DNA of 64,000 nucleotides, taken from positions 190 to 64,189 of the forward strand of contig NZ_ATYS01000002.1 in assembly GCF_000427805.1 (NCBI RefSeq), given 5' to 3'. The stretch is from Budvicia aquatica DSM 5075 = ATCC 35567. Lineage in GTDB: Bacteria; Pseudomonadota; Gammaproteobacteria; Enterobacterales; Enterobacteriaceae. Each line of letters opens with the position of its first letter. Positions within the stretch are counted from its first letter, which is position 1. The notes beneath the pieces were generated by a model, which was not told the DNA's origin, ran no database searches, and saw only the letters and a program-made list of their open reading frames with translations. Made by a program: the position numbers and the translations under genes. Shown here in pieces: positions 27,088 through 39,132 of this stretch.

Positions 27088-28164
27088 CTATCGTTTCCGT
27101 TTAAGCAACAACAGGCTGATCAGCAGGAACAACAGGCTTGGCAGTATGGCCCCGAGAATCGGCGGCATATTAACCACCATGCTCAGCGGGCCAAAGATCT
27201 TATTCAGAACGTAGAAAAGAAAACCAAAGCTAATACCGATAACAACCCGAACGCCCATAGGCACGCTGCGTAGCGGACCAAAGATAAAGGACAGGGCCAT
27301 TAGCATCATGACCGCCACAGACAGCGGCGATAAGACTTTATTCCAGAATATTAATTGATAGCGGCTGGACTCCTGCCCGCTCTGCTTAAGATATTTGCTG
27401 TATTCATGCAAACCGCTGGCGGAGAGGGATTCTGGGTCCATGGCTACCACGCCCAGCTTATCCGGGGTCAGGTTGGTTTCCCATTCATCATTCAGGGTCT
27501 GTGTACCAATAATTTTGTTTGGCTGGCTCAGGTCCGATTGATCGACCTGAGTTAGCAGCCATTTTTTATTGTCTTTATCGTAAGTTGCCGTGCCTGCGTA
27601 GCGCACCGAAAGCAGCTTTCGGTCATTATCAAAGTGATAGATGCTGACGCCGGAAAGTTCATCTTCTTTGGCTACGTTTTGAATATAGATAAAGTCATTT
27701 TTATCTTTAGCCCAGATACCGTCGCGGGTAGATAACAGCGAGTTGCCATACATCATTTGAGCGCGCATGTTACGGGCGGTTTGTTCACCGGCCGGAGCAA
27801 CCCACTCACCGACAGCCATGGTAAGTAATACCAATGGAATGGCGGTTTTCATCACGGCCGCGGCAATTTGCATGCGGGTAAAGCCCGAGGCTTCCATAAC
27901 CACTAATTCACTGCGGGTGGCCAGAGCACCTAAACCCAATAAAGCGCCCAGCAGAGCGGCCATCGGGAAGAAGATCTCAATGTCTTTTGGTACGCTGAGC
28001 AGGGTATAAAGACCTGCCCCCCAAGCGTTGTAATCGCCGCGGCCGGTTTTACGTAGCTGGTCGACAAACTTAATAATGCCCGACAGGCTGACCAGCAGAA
28101 ATAGCGTACTCATGATGGTGCTGAATATGGTACGGCCAATATAACGGTCTAATACACTAAACAT
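27088..28164 (-). CDS. lptG: LPS export permease LptG
   Basis: A 358-residue inner-membrane subunit of the LptB2FG ABC transporter that extracts lipopolysaccharide and sends it to LptC-LptA-LptD. It has six transmembrane helices around a periplasmic beta-jellyroll. Seen are the N-terminal FSVLDRYIGRTIFSTI, the coupling block ELVVMEASGFTRMQIAA, and FIFGPLRSVPMGVRVVIG. The start at 28164 overlaps the lptF stop as TAATG; a longer frame to 28266 lies inside lptF and is rejected. Forms an operon with lptF. Confidence 0.95.
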   Translation of the reverse strand: MFSVLDRYIGRTIFSTIMSTLFLLVSLSGIIKFVDQLRKTGRGDYNAWGAGLYTLLSVPKDIEIFFPMAALLGALLGLGALATRSELVVMEASGFTRMQIAAAVMKTAIPLVLLTMAVGEWVAPAGEQTARNMRAQMMYGNSLLSTRDGIWAKDKNDFIYIQNVAKEDELSGVSIYHFDNDRKLLSVRYAGTATYDKDNKKWLLTQVDQSDLSQPNKIIGTQTLNDEWETNLTPDKLGVVAMDPESLSASGLHEYSKYLKQSGQESSRYQLIFWNKVLSPLSVAVMMLMALSFIFGPLRSVPMGVRVVIGISFGFLFYVLNKIFGPLSMVVNMPPILGAILPSLLFLLISLLLLKRKR

Positions 28165-29258
28165 TAAGCCGTTCCTCTTAACCGGGCACGTATACGACGG
28201 GCTGGCAGGGTATCCCACAGATTTAAGATAATGCCGAGGGCCAGGTAGAAGGCATTCACCGCCCAAATCCAGACCATCGGGTCAAGCTTGCCGCGGCTGG
28301 CATTAGACTTTAGTGAGCTCTGAACTAAGAAGTAAATCAGATACAGCAACATCGCCGGTAGCATACTCACGACCCGACCTTGACGTGGATTAACTTCACT
28401 CAGTGGCACCACTAACAGTGCCATCAACGGCACGGAAATGATCAGCGTCAGGCGCCAGTTCATTTCAGCTTTCGCCTGATGAGAATCTGATTCAAGCAGC
28501 GAAGCAAAGCTGGCCTGCTCGACGTCACTGCTGTCAAACATAGCTTCCTGGTGACCAACAACGGCCTGATATTGATTAAAATCGGTGATCCTAAAGTCTC
28601 TTAATAATGCAGTCCCTTCGTAGCGGGTGCCTTTATCCAGATAGATGCGCTGATTGCCATTCGGGTCTTCGGCAATATAGCCTTTATCAGCCACCACCAC
28701 GGAAGGGCGTTGGTTACCGGAAGGACGCAGCTGGGCCAGAAAGACGTTAGTAAATTTATTACCGTCAACATTGCCGACAAACAGCACGGCATTACCGTCC
28801 TGTGAGGGTTTAAACTGGCCTTCAACTAAAGCACCCAAATTAGGGTTAGCTTTGGCTTCGGCAATAATTTTTTCCTGATTGACCGCTGACATCGGGCCAA
28901 GCCAGATTGAGTTGATAGCAGCCATTGCGCCGGTAAACAGCGATAGTACCAGTGCCGCGATCAGCAATACGTTTTTGCCCAGGCCACAAGCGTGCATAAC
29001 GGTAATTTCACTTTCCGTATACAGCTTACTAAAGGTCATCAGGATCCCTAAAAACAGACTCAGCGGAAGAATCAGCTGCGCCATTTCAGGAATACCAAGG
29101 CCAAGCAAAGAAAAGACTAAACTTGTGGGGATGTCTCCCTCAACCGCCATCGACAAAACCCGCACCATTTTTTGACAGAAAAAAATCAAAAATAGAATAA
29201 ACAGGATTGCGATTTGGCTCTTGAACGTCTCTCGGATCAGATATCTAATGATTATCAA
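28164..29258 (-). CDS. lptF: LPS export permease LptF
   Basis: A 364-residue partner of LptG in the LPS ABC transporter. Seen are MIIIRYLIRETFKSQIAILF at the start, the coupling block ESEITVMHACGLGKNVL, the periplasmic domain, and C-terminal helices with PLSEVNPRQGRVVSMLPA. It is divergent from pepA over a 237-base control region (29259-29495), the same arrangement as in E. coli. Confidence 0.96.
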   Translation of the reverse strand: MIIIRYLIRETFKSQIAILFILFLIFFCQKMVRVLSMAVEGDIPTSLVFSLLGLGIPEMAQLILPLSLFLGILMTFSKLYTESEITVMHACGLGKNVLLIAALVLSLFTGAMAAINSIWLGPMSAVNQEKIIAEAKANPNLGALVEGQFKPSQDGNAVLFVGNVDGNKFTNVFLAQLRPSGNQRPSVVVADKGYIAEDPNGNQRIYLDKGTRYEGTALLRDFRITDFNQYQAVVGHQEAMFDSSDVEQASFASLLESDSHQAKAEMNWRLTLIISVPLMALLVVPLSEVNPRQGRVVSMLPAMLLYLIYFLVQSSLKSNASRGKLDPMVWIWAVNAFYLALGIILNLWDTLPARRIRARLRGTA

Positions 29259-29480
29259 GTTAATTACGCCTGTGAAAACTTGTTTTTTTACAGGAAAGCC
29301 GATACTTTCATCGTTAGTTCGCCATTTTCAACATCATCTATCATAATGGCAGCCTGCAGTGCTAATAATAGTATTAATGCGCAGAAATATTAACACCTTT
29401 TGTGTTAATCAAAACCACAGGGTGGCGTGACCTATGGATCTATCTATTCTATCCATAATTAGCCTACCTTGTCTCTTTAA

Positions 29481-31007
<1,527 letters not shown>

Positions 31008-31113
31008 CAGCAATAGGGGTAAAGCCGGTAAGAGGAATCAAGGCGAGTCAGTTATTGCTGCCGCCTTTATCACTTATTTGTTATTATCATGACCATTATC
31101 AGGTGATTCATCA

Positions 31114-31134
31114 GGGGCACGCATCGCGTGCCCC
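31114..31134. repeat. Hairpin between pepA and holC
   Basis: A perfect 9-bp GC-rich stem (31114-31122 with 31126-31134, loop ATC) lies in the 160-base pepA-holC gap with no T-run. It could act as a weak terminator or an mRNA-stability element. Confidence 0.55.
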
Positions 31135-31167
31135 TAGCCATTAAATCGAGAATGCTTTCCGGCCGTT

Positions 31168-31620
31168 ATGAAAAACGCAACATTTTATCTGCTCGACCAT
31201 AGCAATACATCACAAGGGCTATCAGCCTGTGAAGCCCTGACCTGTGCGGTTGCCGCACAGCGCTGGCGTATGGGAAAACGAGTATTAATCGCCTGTGAGA
31301 GCCTTGAGCAAGCGCAGCGTTTAGATGAAGCGTTATGGAAAAGAGATACTGAGGAGTTTGTTCCTCACAATCTGGCCGGCGAAGGTCCGAAGTATGGCGC
31401 TCCCGTTGAGCTGTGCTGGCCCGAACGCCGGGGCAATTCTCCGCGAGATTTACTGATTTCTTTACTACCGCAGTTTCCGGATTTTGCCACTGCTTTCTAT
31501 GAAGTGGTAGACTTCGTTCCACATGAAGATGAGTTAAAACAGTTGGCGCGCGAACGTTATAAAATTTATCGCAGCGTCGGTTTTAACTTGTCCACCGCAA
31601 CGCCGCCAACTACTGAATAG
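31168..31620 (+). CDS. holC: DNA polymerase III chi subunit
   Basis: The 150-residue chi subunit of the clamp-loader complex connects it, with psi (HolD), to single-strand-binding protein. Seen are the N-terminal MKNATFYLLDH, CEALTCAVAAQRWRMGKRVLIAC, and the block ARERYKIYRSVGFNL near the end. It lies between pepA and valS as in E. coli; valS begins 14 bases after its stop. The partner psi subunit is encoded at 57709-58140 in the same window. Confidence 0.95.
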   Translation: MKNATFYLLDHSNTSQGLSACEALTCAVAAQRWRMGKRVLIACESLEQAQRLDEALWKRDTEEFVPHNLAGEGPKYGAPVELCWPERRGNSPRDLLISLLPQFPDFATAFYEVVDFVPHEDELKQLARERYKIYRSVGFNLSTATPPTTE

Positions 31621-31634
31621 CGTAAAAAAAGACT

Positions 31635-34490
31635 ATGGAAAAAACATACAACCCGCAAGATATCGAACAGTCACTCTACCAACATTGGGAAGAGAGTGGC
31701 TATTTTAAGCCGCACGGTGATACCAGCAAAGAAAGCTACAGCATCATGATCCCGCCGCCGAACGTGACCGGCAGCCTGCATATGGGTCATGCTTTTCAGC
31801 AAACCATTATGGATGCCATGATTCGCTACCAGCGTATGCAGGGCAAAAATACCCTGTGGCAAGCAGGTACCGACCATGCGGGCATTGCGACCCAAATGGT
31901 GGTGGAGCGTAAAATTGCGGCTGAAGAAGGTAAAACTCGCCATGACTACGGGCGGGATGCATTTATCGAAAAAATTTGGCAGTGGAAAGCGGAGTCCGGC
32001 GGCACTATTACCCGTCAGATGCGCCGCTTAGGCGACTCTGTCGACTGGGAGCGCGAGCGCTTCACGATGGATGAAGGCTTGTCTAATGCGGTGCGCGAAG
32101 TGTTCGTGCGCTTGTATAAAGAAGATCTGATTTACCGCGGTAAGCGTTTAGTTAACTGGGATCCGAAGCTGCGTACTGCGATTTCCGATCTGGAAGTTGA
32201 AAACCGTGAGTCTAAAGGCTCAATGTGGCATTTACGCTATCCGCTGGCCGACGGTGCTAAAACGGCCGAAGGTAAAGACTATCTGGTGGTGGCAACAACC
32301 CGTCCTGAAACCGTACTTGGTGATACCGGCGTAGCGGTGAACCCAGAAGATCCGCGTTATAAGGATTTGATTGGCAAAGAGATCATTCTGCCACTGGTTG
32401 GTCGTCGAATTCCGATTCTGGGTGACGAACATGCCGATATGGAAAAGGGCACCGGCTGTGTGAAGATCACGCCGGCTCATGACTTTAACGACTATGAAGT
32501 CGGTAAGCGCCACGCTCTGCCAATGATTAACGTGCTGACTTTTGACGGCGATATTCGCCAGTCCGCTGAAGTATTTAATACTAACGGCGAAGAGAGCACT
32601 GAGTGGAGCGATGAAATTCCTGAGCAGTTCCGCGGCCTTGAGCGTTTTGCTGCCCGTAAAGCCGTGGTTGCTGCATTTGAACAGTTGGGCCTGCTGGACG
32701 AGATTAAACCTCACGATCTGACCGTGCCTTATGGCGATCGCGGCGGCGTGGTTATTGAACCTATGCTGACCGACCAGTGGTACGTGCGTACTGCGCCGTT
32801 AGCCAAAGTGGCGGTAGAGGCGGTTGAACAGGGCGAAATTCAGTTCGTACCTAAGCAGTACGAAAATATGTATTTCAGCTGGATGCGTGACATTCAGGAC
32901 TGGTGTATTTCTCGTCAGCTATGGTGGGGACATCGTATTCCTGCATGGTACGACGCCGAAGGCAATGTTTACGTTGGCCGTGATGAAGCGGAAGTTCGCA
33001 GTGAAAATAATCTGGGTGCAGAGGTTGTTCTGACTCAGGATGAAGACGTGCTGGATACCTGGTTCTCTTCCGGTTTGTGGACCTTCTCTACGCTGGGCTG
33101 GCCGAACGATACCGCCGATTTGCGTGCCTTCCATCCGTCAAGCGTGGTGGTCAGCGGCTTTGACATTATCTTCTTCTGGATTGCCCGCATGATCATGATG
33201 ACCATGCACTTCGTCAAAGATGAAAACGGTAAGCCGCAGGTACCCTTCCATACCGTGTATATGACCGGCCTGATCCGCGATGACGAAGGGCAGAAGATGT
33301 CTAAGTCTAAGGGTAACGTTATCGATCCATTGGATATGATTGACGGTATCTCGCTGGAAGATCTGTTAGAAAAACGTACCGGTAATATGATGCAGCCACA
33401 GCTGGCGGAGAAAATTCGTAAGCGCACTGAAAAGCAGTTCCCTAACGGTATTGAACCGCACGGAACTGATGCCCTGCGCTTTACGCTGGCGGCATTAGCC
33501 TCTACCGGTCGCGATATTAACTGGGATATGAAACGCCTTGAAGGCTACCGTAACTTCTGTAATAAGCTATGGAATGCCAGCCGTTTTGTCTTAATGAATA
33601 CTGAAGATCAGGATTGTGGTCTGAACGGTGGCGAAATGGTGTTGTCTCTGGCCGATCGCTGGATTCTGGCGGAGTTTAATCAAACGGTTAAAGCTTACCG
33701 TGAGGCCTTTGATACTTACCGCTTTGATATGGCGGCCGGTATTCTGTATGAGTTTACCTGGAACCAGTTCTGCGACTGGTATTTAGAGTTAGCCAAACCG
33801 GTAATGAACGGCGGTTCTGAAGCAGAACTGCGCGGAACTCGTCATACATTGGTGACCGTGCTGGAAGCGCTATTACGTTTAGCTCATCCTATTATTCCGT
33901 TTATCACCGAGACTATCTGGCAGCGGGTTAAACTGCTGAAAGGCATTGAGGCTGATACCATTATGCTGCAGGCGATGCCTGAATATGATGCCAATCTGGC
34001 CGATGTTGCCGCGCTGGCGGATCTTGAGTGGATTAAGCAGGCGATTGTCGCCGTGCGTAATATCCGCGCTGAAATGAATATTGCACCAAGCAAAATGCTG
34101 GAAGTTCTGCTGCGTGATGCCAGCGGTGTTGCTCAGCGTCGCATCTCTGACAATGAGAGCTTTATTAAAGCGCTGGCTCGTCTGGAATCCATCACTATTC
34201 TGGCCGCAGGTGATAAAGGTCCGGTTTCTGTGACTAAGCTGGTTGAAGGGGCTGAGCTGTTGATCCCTATGGCCGGTTTAATTGATAAAGATGCTGAACT
34301 GGCCCGTCTGTCAAAAGAAGTCACCCGCATTGAAGATGAGATCGCTAAAATTGAAAGCAAGCTGTCAAATGAAGGCTTTGTTGCCAGAGCTCCGGAAGCG
34401 GTAGTGGCAAAAGAGCGTGAAAGGCTGGTGAGCTTTGCGGAAGATAAAGCCAAGCTGTTGGAGCAGAAAGCGACAATAGCAGCGCTGTAG
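31635..34490 (+). CDS. valS: Valyl-tRNA synthetase
   Basis: A 951-residue class I aminoacyl-tRNA synthetase, the same length as the E. coli enzyme. Seen are the HIGH-type motif in [14 protein letters not shown] (about residues 41-54), the editing domain [17 protein letters not shown], the KMSKS motif in [17 protein letters not shown], and the C-terminal anticodon and coiled-coil arm ([18 protein letters not shown]). It is essential. Followed by a strong terminator at 34511. Confidence 0.98.
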   Translation: MEKTYNPQDIEQSLYQHWEESGYFKPHGDTSKESYSIMIPPPNVTGSLHMGHAFQQTIMDAMIRYQRMQGKNTLWQAGTDHAGIATQMVVERKIAAEEGKTRHDYGRDAFIEKIWQWKAESGGTITRQMRRLGDSVDWERERFTMDEGLSNAVREVFVRLYKEDLIYRGKRLVNWDPKLRTAISDLEVENRESKGSMWHLRYPLADGAKTAEGKDYLVVATTRPETVLGDTGVAVNPEDPRYKDLIGKEIILPLVGRRIPILGDEHADMEKGTGCVKITPAHDFNDYEVGKRHALPMINVLTFDGDIRQSAEVFNTNGEESTEWSDEIPEQFRGLERFAARKAVVAAFEQLGLLDEIKPHDLTVPYGDRGGVVIEPMLTDQWYVRTAPLAKVAVEAVEQGEIQFVPKQYENMYFSWMRDIQDWCISRQLWWGHRIPAWYDAEGNVYVGRDEAEVRSENNLGAEVVLTQDEDVLDTWFSSGLWTFSTLGWPNDTADLRAFHPSSVVVSGFDIIFFWIARMIMMTMHFVKDENGKPQVPFHTVYMTGLIRDDEGQKMSKSKGNVIDPLDMIDGISLEDLLEKRTGNMMQPQLAEKIRKRTEKQFPNGIEPHGTDALRFTLAALASTGRDINWDMKRLEGYRNFCNKLWNASRFVLMNTEDQDCGLNGGEMVLSLADRWILAEFNQTVKAYREAFDTYRFDMAAGILYEFTWNQFCDWYLELAKPVMNGGSEAELRGTRHTLVTVLEALLRLAHPIIPFITETIWQRVKLLKGIEADTIMLQAMPEYDANLADVAALADLEWIKQAIVAVRNIRAEMNIAPSKMLEVLLRDASGVAQRRISDNESFIKALARLESITILAAGDKGPVSVTKLVEGAELLIPMAGLIDKDAELARLSKEVTRIEDEIAKIESKLSNEGFVARAPEAVVAKERERLVSFAEDKAKLLEQKATIAAL

Positions 34491-34510
34491 TATTGGTATA
34501 AGTTAAACTG

Positions 34511-34536
34511 AAAGGCCGCGCAAGCGGCCTTTTTTC
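34511..34536 (+). terminator. Terminator of valS
   Basis: A 9-bp stem (AAAGGCCGC with GCGGCCTTT, GCAA loop) is followed by a T-run, 20 bases after the valS stop. Confidence 0.9.
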
Positions 34537-34610
34537 ATGGCTGGTAAAGTCATTTAATTCCAGCGCCAGTTTTAGCCTCAGTCCCTTGCACTAAATAGCC
34601 ATTCGTTTAT

Positions 34611-35099
34611 CTAAACAAATAACCTGATCAACTGTACGACTGCCAGCGCTATCACACCGGCGATGACATCATCCATCATCACGCCAAAACCGCCGGAGTA
34701 ACGTTTTTCAACCCAATTGATTGGCCAAGGTTTCAATATATCGAAGAAGCGAAATAACACGAAGGCCAGCAGGATCCACCCGAAGCCTTGGGGAAGGGCA
34801 ATGCAGGTAATCCAGAGTCCGACAAACTCATCCCATACCAGACCACCATGATCTTCTTGCCCGATGGTATCAGTAGCCGACTGGCATGCCCATACGCCAA
34901 TCACAAAAGCGACCAGCAGCACCCCAAGATAAGCCGGAATAGATAATGGCTGAAGCAGCAGAAAAAAGGGAATAGCGGCAATGGTACCCATAGTTCCCGG
35001 GGCTTTGGGAGAAAGGCCGGAACCAAATCCGACGGCTATCCAGTGCAGTGGGTTAGTCAGTGAGAGTCGGCGTAATTCCGGTTTAATCGTTAGGCTCAA
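34611..35099 (-). CDS. pgpA: Phosphatidylglycerophosphatase A
   Basis: A 162-residue inner-membrane enzyme that removes phosphate from phosphatidylglycerophosphate. Seen are the family blocks ATGFGSGLSPKAPGTMGT-like (GFGSGLSPKAPGTMG, residues 24-38), DEFVGLWI with the catalytic acidic residues, FRFFDILKPWPINWVE, and GGFGVMMDDVIAG. In E. coli pgpA follows nusB-thiL; here it lies next to valS at the edge of the Ter island. It is thus a moved gene or a second copy. Confidence 0.93.
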   Translation of the reverse strand: MSLTIKPELRRLSLTNPLHWIAVGFGSGLSPKAPGTMGTIAAIPFFLLLQPLSIPAYLGVLLVAFVIGVWACQSATDTIGQEDHGGLVWDEFVGLWITCIALPQGFGWILLAFVLFRFFDILKPWPINWVEKRYSGGFGVMMDDVIAGVIALAVVQLIRLFV

Positions 35100-35185
35100 T
35101 GTATAACGTCCAGTTGTTGTATATTCCGCCCGTTACCGGGCGGTAATTGAAGTCTTTAGGGTACAGGTGGAGACTCTATCAGATA

Positions 35186-36124
35186 TTATAGGATTTTTTC
35201 TGACTGATGTTGTTCATACAGCGAGTGAGAAATTTCATCAATAAAACCATAAGATTGCGAACGGGCGACAATATTTTTAGCCCACATATGATGGGTGGCC
35301 GGTTCGCACATCGCGCCGTTAGACTGAAAAACAGCGCTGTTACTGTTGAGGATCTTGAGCGCATCGAGATAGTCCGTTACCTGAACTTTAAACGCGTTAT
35401 TGATATGTTCTATCTGTTTGGGATGGATCGCCGTTTTACCCACCAGACCGTGCTCATTATCAATCTCCAGTTCCGCCAGCAGCACCGCAGGAGAGTCGAT
35501 GATTTCACACACCGGTGCAGTCATATAAAACCCATGGGGGCCGAAGGTACAAACGATCATTTTAATTGCATAACCTAACGGGCCATCGTACAGGGTTTTA
35601 GCGCGATTGCGCCGAATGCCTAATACGTGCATTAGGTCATTACCGCCGATTCTGACCACAATAGTTTTGTTAGAAAAATAGGGATCGCTACTCATGGTGG
35701 TGGCTAACACATTCATCTTAGCGGCATCAAAGCAGTCGGCCGTTTCCAGCGTAGGCATCGCCAGAAGGTGAGTGGCCGACAGGGTTTGGCCCCATGCTTC
35801 AACCTGTGTTAATTCGAACTTAGGTAACACAAATCCGGTAACCTTGTGCAGATCGAGTTCGGCAATTAAGCGCTTTGCCATCGGAATATTACGCGGGCGG
35901 ATAAATATCAGCGGCGCATCTTTGAGATTAATATCTGCGACATTGGCTAGCAATTGGTTGAGGTTTTCGATACCCAGCTCGATTTCATGTTCAACGACGG
36001 CATCTTCAAGACAGATAACTAATGACTTTAAATTTGGATATTTTTTTTGCGCTATAACCTGAAACAAATCGTTTCTGGTGGCCGGCATATACAGCGTAGC
36101 GCCTAAATCGTAGGGAGTAATCAT
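35186..36124 (-). CDS. HpcH/HpaI aldolase/citrate-lyase-like enzyme of Ter module
   Basis: A 312-residue TIM-barrel protein of the HpcH/HpaI or citrate-lyase beta type. Seen are MITPYDLGATLYMPATRND at the start, VICLEDAVVEHEI (acidic metal/substrate site), IFIRPRNIP with the conserved Arg, TGFVLPKFE, and GLVGKTAIHPKQIEHIN. It is the last gene of a five-gene minus-strand operon with PRTase, HAD and ATP-grasp genes. This set is known to travel with ter genes and was proposed from comparative genomics to make a nucleoside-like metabolite. The exact reaction is unknown. It overlaps the upstream gene by four bases (ATGA). Confidence 0.82.
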   Translation of the reverse strand: MITPYDLGATLYMPATRNDLFQVIAQKKYPNLKSLVICLEDAVVEHEIELGIENLNQLLANVADINLKDAPLIFIRPRNIPMAKRLIAELDLHKVTGFVLPKFELTQVEAWGQTLSATHLLAMPTLETADCFDAAKMNVLATTMSSDPYFSNKTIVVRIGGNDLMHVLGIRRNRAKTLYDGPLGYAIKMIVCTFGPHGFYMTAPVCEIIDSPAVLLAELEIDNEHGLVGKTAIHPKQIEHINNAFKVQVTDYLDALKILNSNSAVFQSNGAMCEPATHHMWAKNIVARSQSYGFIDEISHSLYEQHQSEKIL

Positions 36125-37203
36125 TCTTTTCCTACCTTTTTAATGATCGTAATTGCCCGATAAGGTGCTATGGCTTCTCCGACTTCCTGAACGGGAATAG
36201 ACAGCTTTTCAGTCAGGTACATTAACAGAGAGACATCTTTATCGGTTCTAGAGCGCACTAAAACATGGTCGGGAAGTCGCCTTAAAACAGCGCGTGTCGC
36301 TTCTGCAATACCCGGCTTAATGCGATTAAGGTTGTTAATCTTATACCGGTCTGCCAGCGATGTTACCGTGTCCTGACTTAGTTTAAGCAGGGGGAGAACC
36401 CTTGGGTCATCACAAATAGCCGGTTCAATGGCTGCAATATCAATACAATCCCACTCTTGGGTTACTGTTTCAATAAATGAAATACTACGGTCGAATTTTG
36501 CTAAATGATCGCACCTGACACTACCGTGATAATCGTCAGCTGACCAGATTGAACGTGATATCAGCCCGGAGACCGGCGCACCTAAAATACCAAAAGGAAT
36601 CAGCCAGTCATCGGTAGATGCACTCAGCCATGCGCTGCCGCACACGTCCGCCAGCACTACCAGTCGATCTTGCTCAGGATAACCCGGCCGGACAGACAGT
36701 GAGCGACGTAATTCTTGAGTAATGGCCCCTTTACCGGTCCAGCCATCAACAAATACCGTGCCCTGAGTGCCGTGTTGCTGTTCTATCTGTTTCATGGCGA
36801 CATCATCAATGCCGCGATCGCGGATGATACTGATACCATAGTGAAATGAAGTGACACCTAATTTTTTTAACGCCAGATGTAACAGCACGCCCAATGGCAC
36901 TCCGGCTCTGACCAGGCTCACCAGAACAATATCCTGATTAGGCATATTATTGATTAATGCCTTCGCCAAAGCCATAACTTCACCGGCTAGCCGGCGGCTT
37001 CCTGTTTCGAGCGCCCCCTGATAAAGCTCAAGATGAAATTCACTTGGCTCAGGTTCTTCACTCAGCATGTCTGAATAGTGTTTTTCACCGCTTTGAATCA
37101 GTCGTTCTTTTTCTTCTACCGGTGTCATTTCAGTGCTGACGGTGTTTAATAGAAAGTTAACCCAGTCAGCAGGGTAAGATCCGGAAAATCCACGTTGTGG
37201 CAC
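36121..37203 (-). CDS. StiP-type phosphoribosyltransferase-like protein with PELOTA-like tail
   Basis: A 360-residue protein of the family annotated as cysteine protease StiP but built on a phosphoribosyltransferase-like core. Seen are DIVLVSLVRAGVPLGVLLHLAL and HYGISIIRDRGIDD (PRTase-like core), FVDGWTGKGAITQELRRSL, and a C-terminal about 100 residues (GIAEATRAVLRRLPDHVLVRS onward) resembling the PELOTA-type RNA-binding module described for these clusters. Function within the Ter biosynthetic module is a prediction. It overlaps the lyase gene downstream by four bases and lies 12 bases after the HAD gene. Confidence 0.75.
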   Translation of the reverse strand: MPQRGFSGSYPADWVNFLLNTVSTEMTPVEEKERLIQSGEKHYSDMLSEEPEPSEFHLELYQGALETGSRRLAGEVMALAKALINNMPNQDIVLVSLVRAGVPLGVLLHLALKKLGVTSFHYGISIIRDRGIDDVAMKQIEQQHGTQGTVFVDGWTGKGAITQELRRSLSVRPGYPEQDRLVVLADVCGSAWLSASTDDWLIPFGILGAPVSGLISRSIWSADDYHGSVRCDHLAKFDRSISFIETVTQEWDCIDIAAIEPAICDDPRVLPLLKLSQDTVTSLADRYKINNLNRIKPGIAEATRAVLRRLPDHVLVRSRTDKDVSLLMYLTEKLSIPVQEVGEAIAPYRAITIIKKVGKE

Positions 37204-37215
37204 ATTAACTCCAAC

Positions 37216-37989
37216 TTACTTAATCAATGGGGATAAAAATTGTGAAAGCTGGCTATTTTGGGGCATGCCAAACCAATCGCATAAGTGCAGAAAACGATGG
37301 TCACTGGTACTGTCTCCAAACCCCAAAGCCGGGCGGTGTGGCGCATTTTTGCGTAATCGACTGAGCAGGTGAGTTACCGCCTGGCCCTTATCAATACAAT
37401 GGGGTAAAAATGCGACGTTGTTACCGTTGCTATGCACATAAAATTCTGAGCAATCCTGCTCTTTTAATAGCCGCTCAGCCACCTGATAGATCGCTTCAGC
37501 CTGAGTGCTGTCGGTATGTTTCATCACAAAATAGATCGGCAGCCGATCGTATTCATAGTTAATCCGGGCCCAGCCTTTGACCTGCATTTTATCCAGTAAT
37601 TGTTCGCAGGCATCCCGCAGTTGAATGACTAATGGCGATATATGCTTTAGCCGTTGCTGCACAACCGCTTTCCACTCTTCATCGGGTTGGCGATGTTGAT
37701 TAAGAATAACCGCGCCGTGAGTTGCAATCGCCCAACTGGTAAAAGGAACCTGAACTCTCGATAGCTCTTCGGTTCCGCGCGCGGTGACAGGAATAGTTTC
37801 AGCCGTGCTGAGCAACCAGTTAACAAAGTTAAACTGTTTTTCGCTCATAAAACTGCGTGGCTGGTACTCCCGATCGAGAGCACCAACATGCTTTGGTTCA
37901 AGATTCAGCTCATTGAGCATTTTACGTTTAGTTTGGAAGATGGTGTCATCCAGATCGATCAATGCAATAGGCTGTGAATTATTAGTCAT
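37216..37989 (-). CDS. HAD-superfamily phosphatase of Ter module
   Basis: A 257-residue HAD hydrolase. The catalytic motif I is ALIDLDDTIFQTKRK (residues about 10-24). The later motif LGFGDSTSDHRFL has the acidic pair for magnesium, and motif II lies in VTARGTEEL. The start chosen (MTNNSQ) overlaps the end of the upstream PRTase gene by eight bases; the longer frame to 38019 lies inside that gene. Likely removes phosphate from an intermediate of the Ter-linked pathway; substrate unknown. Confidence 0.8.
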   Translation of the reverse strand: MTNNSQPIALIDLDDTIFQTKRKMLNELNLEPKHVGALDREYQPRSFMSEKQFNFVNWLLSTAETIPVTARGTEELSRVQVPFTSWAIATHGAVILNQHRQPDEEWKAVVQQRLKHISPLVIQLRDACEQLLDKMQVKGWARINYEYDRLPIYFVMKHTDSTQAEAIYQVAERLLKEQDCSEFYVHSNGNNVAFLPHCIDKGQAVTHLLSRLRKNAPHRPALGFGDSTSDHRFLHLCDWFGMPQNSQLSQFLSPLIK

Positions 37990-39094
37990 GAACCGCAATC
38001 TCCAGAGTAGCCTTACCACTGCTCAGATAAGCGCAAAGTTTTGGGTCAATAAACGAAGCCGGAGTTTCAGTGCACAATATAATATGCTGATATTCATCAG
38101 GGAATATATTGTACATAAAGTTGGCAATTCCGAGTCCGTAATTGTCAGAGAAAGCAATGCCGCACTTTATTGCCTTACCGATAGAAATGGGTGAGCGCGT
38201 TGTGGAGCTTAAATAGACTTCAGCGCCCGCAGCTTCCAGATGTTCTCCCAGCATGAAGGGCTGCCACATAAACTCACCGGTGCCCAGAATCAGCACTTTG
38301 TCACCGCCCGCCGGGGTGTGATGGCTGACTAACGTTCGTTGGTGATGTTCACATCCCAGCCTTCCCCAGTTTTGTTGCTTAGCCATCGGCGCTAGTCCTC
38401 GGGCGGTAACATTAACTGATGGCATCACCGGAACCGGAGCATCAGGTTTAGGCTCCCATGACCAGGAACCGGAAACCAGGCTGACTTCATTGGTAGGTAT
38501 GTCTAAACGAGCGCCTAATGTGTTATCACTCCAGTTGGTCAGCGTTGCTGTGACAACCTGTGACAGTTGCGATATACCGGCGGCAGACAGTGCCTGATAA
38601 AGATTGAAGAATGTATTTCCGGTGGTCGCTTCATCATCAATCAGAACCAGGGTTTTGGCATTTAAAAACTGTTCACGCTGCTGTGGATCTTGCGGTAAAT
38701 AGATCAGGTGGTCGGTCGCGTGGCTATGGTTTTCTTTAAATTCACAAAACAGCTCGCCGTCAACCGGGTGACGAGTTGATGTGACTAAACAGGCTTTGCG
38801 CCCGGATCTTGTGTATTCCCGGTGTACGCCGGCGGCCAGACCAACGGCAGTTTCAGCCATACCAATAAATAGAACTGGTTCGGGTAACTGGTCAGGAATT
38901 TTATTCGCCAGCGTTTGATGGCTTGCTTTCATTGCTGATGGCGTTACCGGAATATGTTTACCTAAAACTTTACTGACGAATAAAAAAGAGCGCTTAGGAT
39001 TATTTCTTTCCGCCATGTCAAATAGCGAACTCAAGTCAACCTGCCCGTCTGAGCATACTGAAATGACACCGGTTGATAACTCAATCTTTAACAT
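37982..39094 (-). CDS. Phosphoribosyltransferase with TRSP domain, Ter module
   Basis: A 370-residue protein. Its PRTase domain shows the PRPP-binding motif in LVLIDDEATTGNTFFNLYQAL, preceded by EPVLFIGMAETAVGLAAGVH. The C-terminal region (GTGEFMWQPFMLGEHLEAAG, DEYQHIILCTETP) matches the TRSP domain found with such PRTases in ter clusters. Predicted to transfer a base-like group to or from PRPP in making a nucleoside-like compound; this is known only from comparative genomics. It lies 38 bases after the ATP-grasp gene. Confidence 0.8.
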   Translation of the reverse strand: MLKIELSTGVISVCSDGQVDLSSLFDMAERNNPKRSFLFVSKVLGKHIPVTPSAMKASHQTLANKIPDQLPEPVLFIGMAETAVGLAAGVHREYTRSGRKACLVTSTRHPVDGELFCEFKENHSHATDHLIYLPQDPQQREQFLNAKTLVLIDDEATTGNTFFNLYQALSAAGISQLSQVVTATLTNWSDNTLGARLDIPTNEVSLVSGSWSWEPKPDAPVPVMPSVNVTARGLAPMAKQQNWGRLGCEHHQRTLVSHHTPAGGDKVLILGTGEFMWQPFMLGEHLEAAGAEVYLSSTTRSPISIGKAIKCGIAFSDNYGLGIANFMYNIFPDEYQHIILCTETPASFIDPKLCAYLSSGKATLEIAVHD

Positions 39095-39132
39095 TAAATT
39101 CCCTGATAATATGGGGTAAACAGCGTATGGGA

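Noticed and set aside
28165..28266. N-terminal extension of LptG
   Set aside because: It lies inside lptF; the TAATG overlap at 28164 is the normal start.
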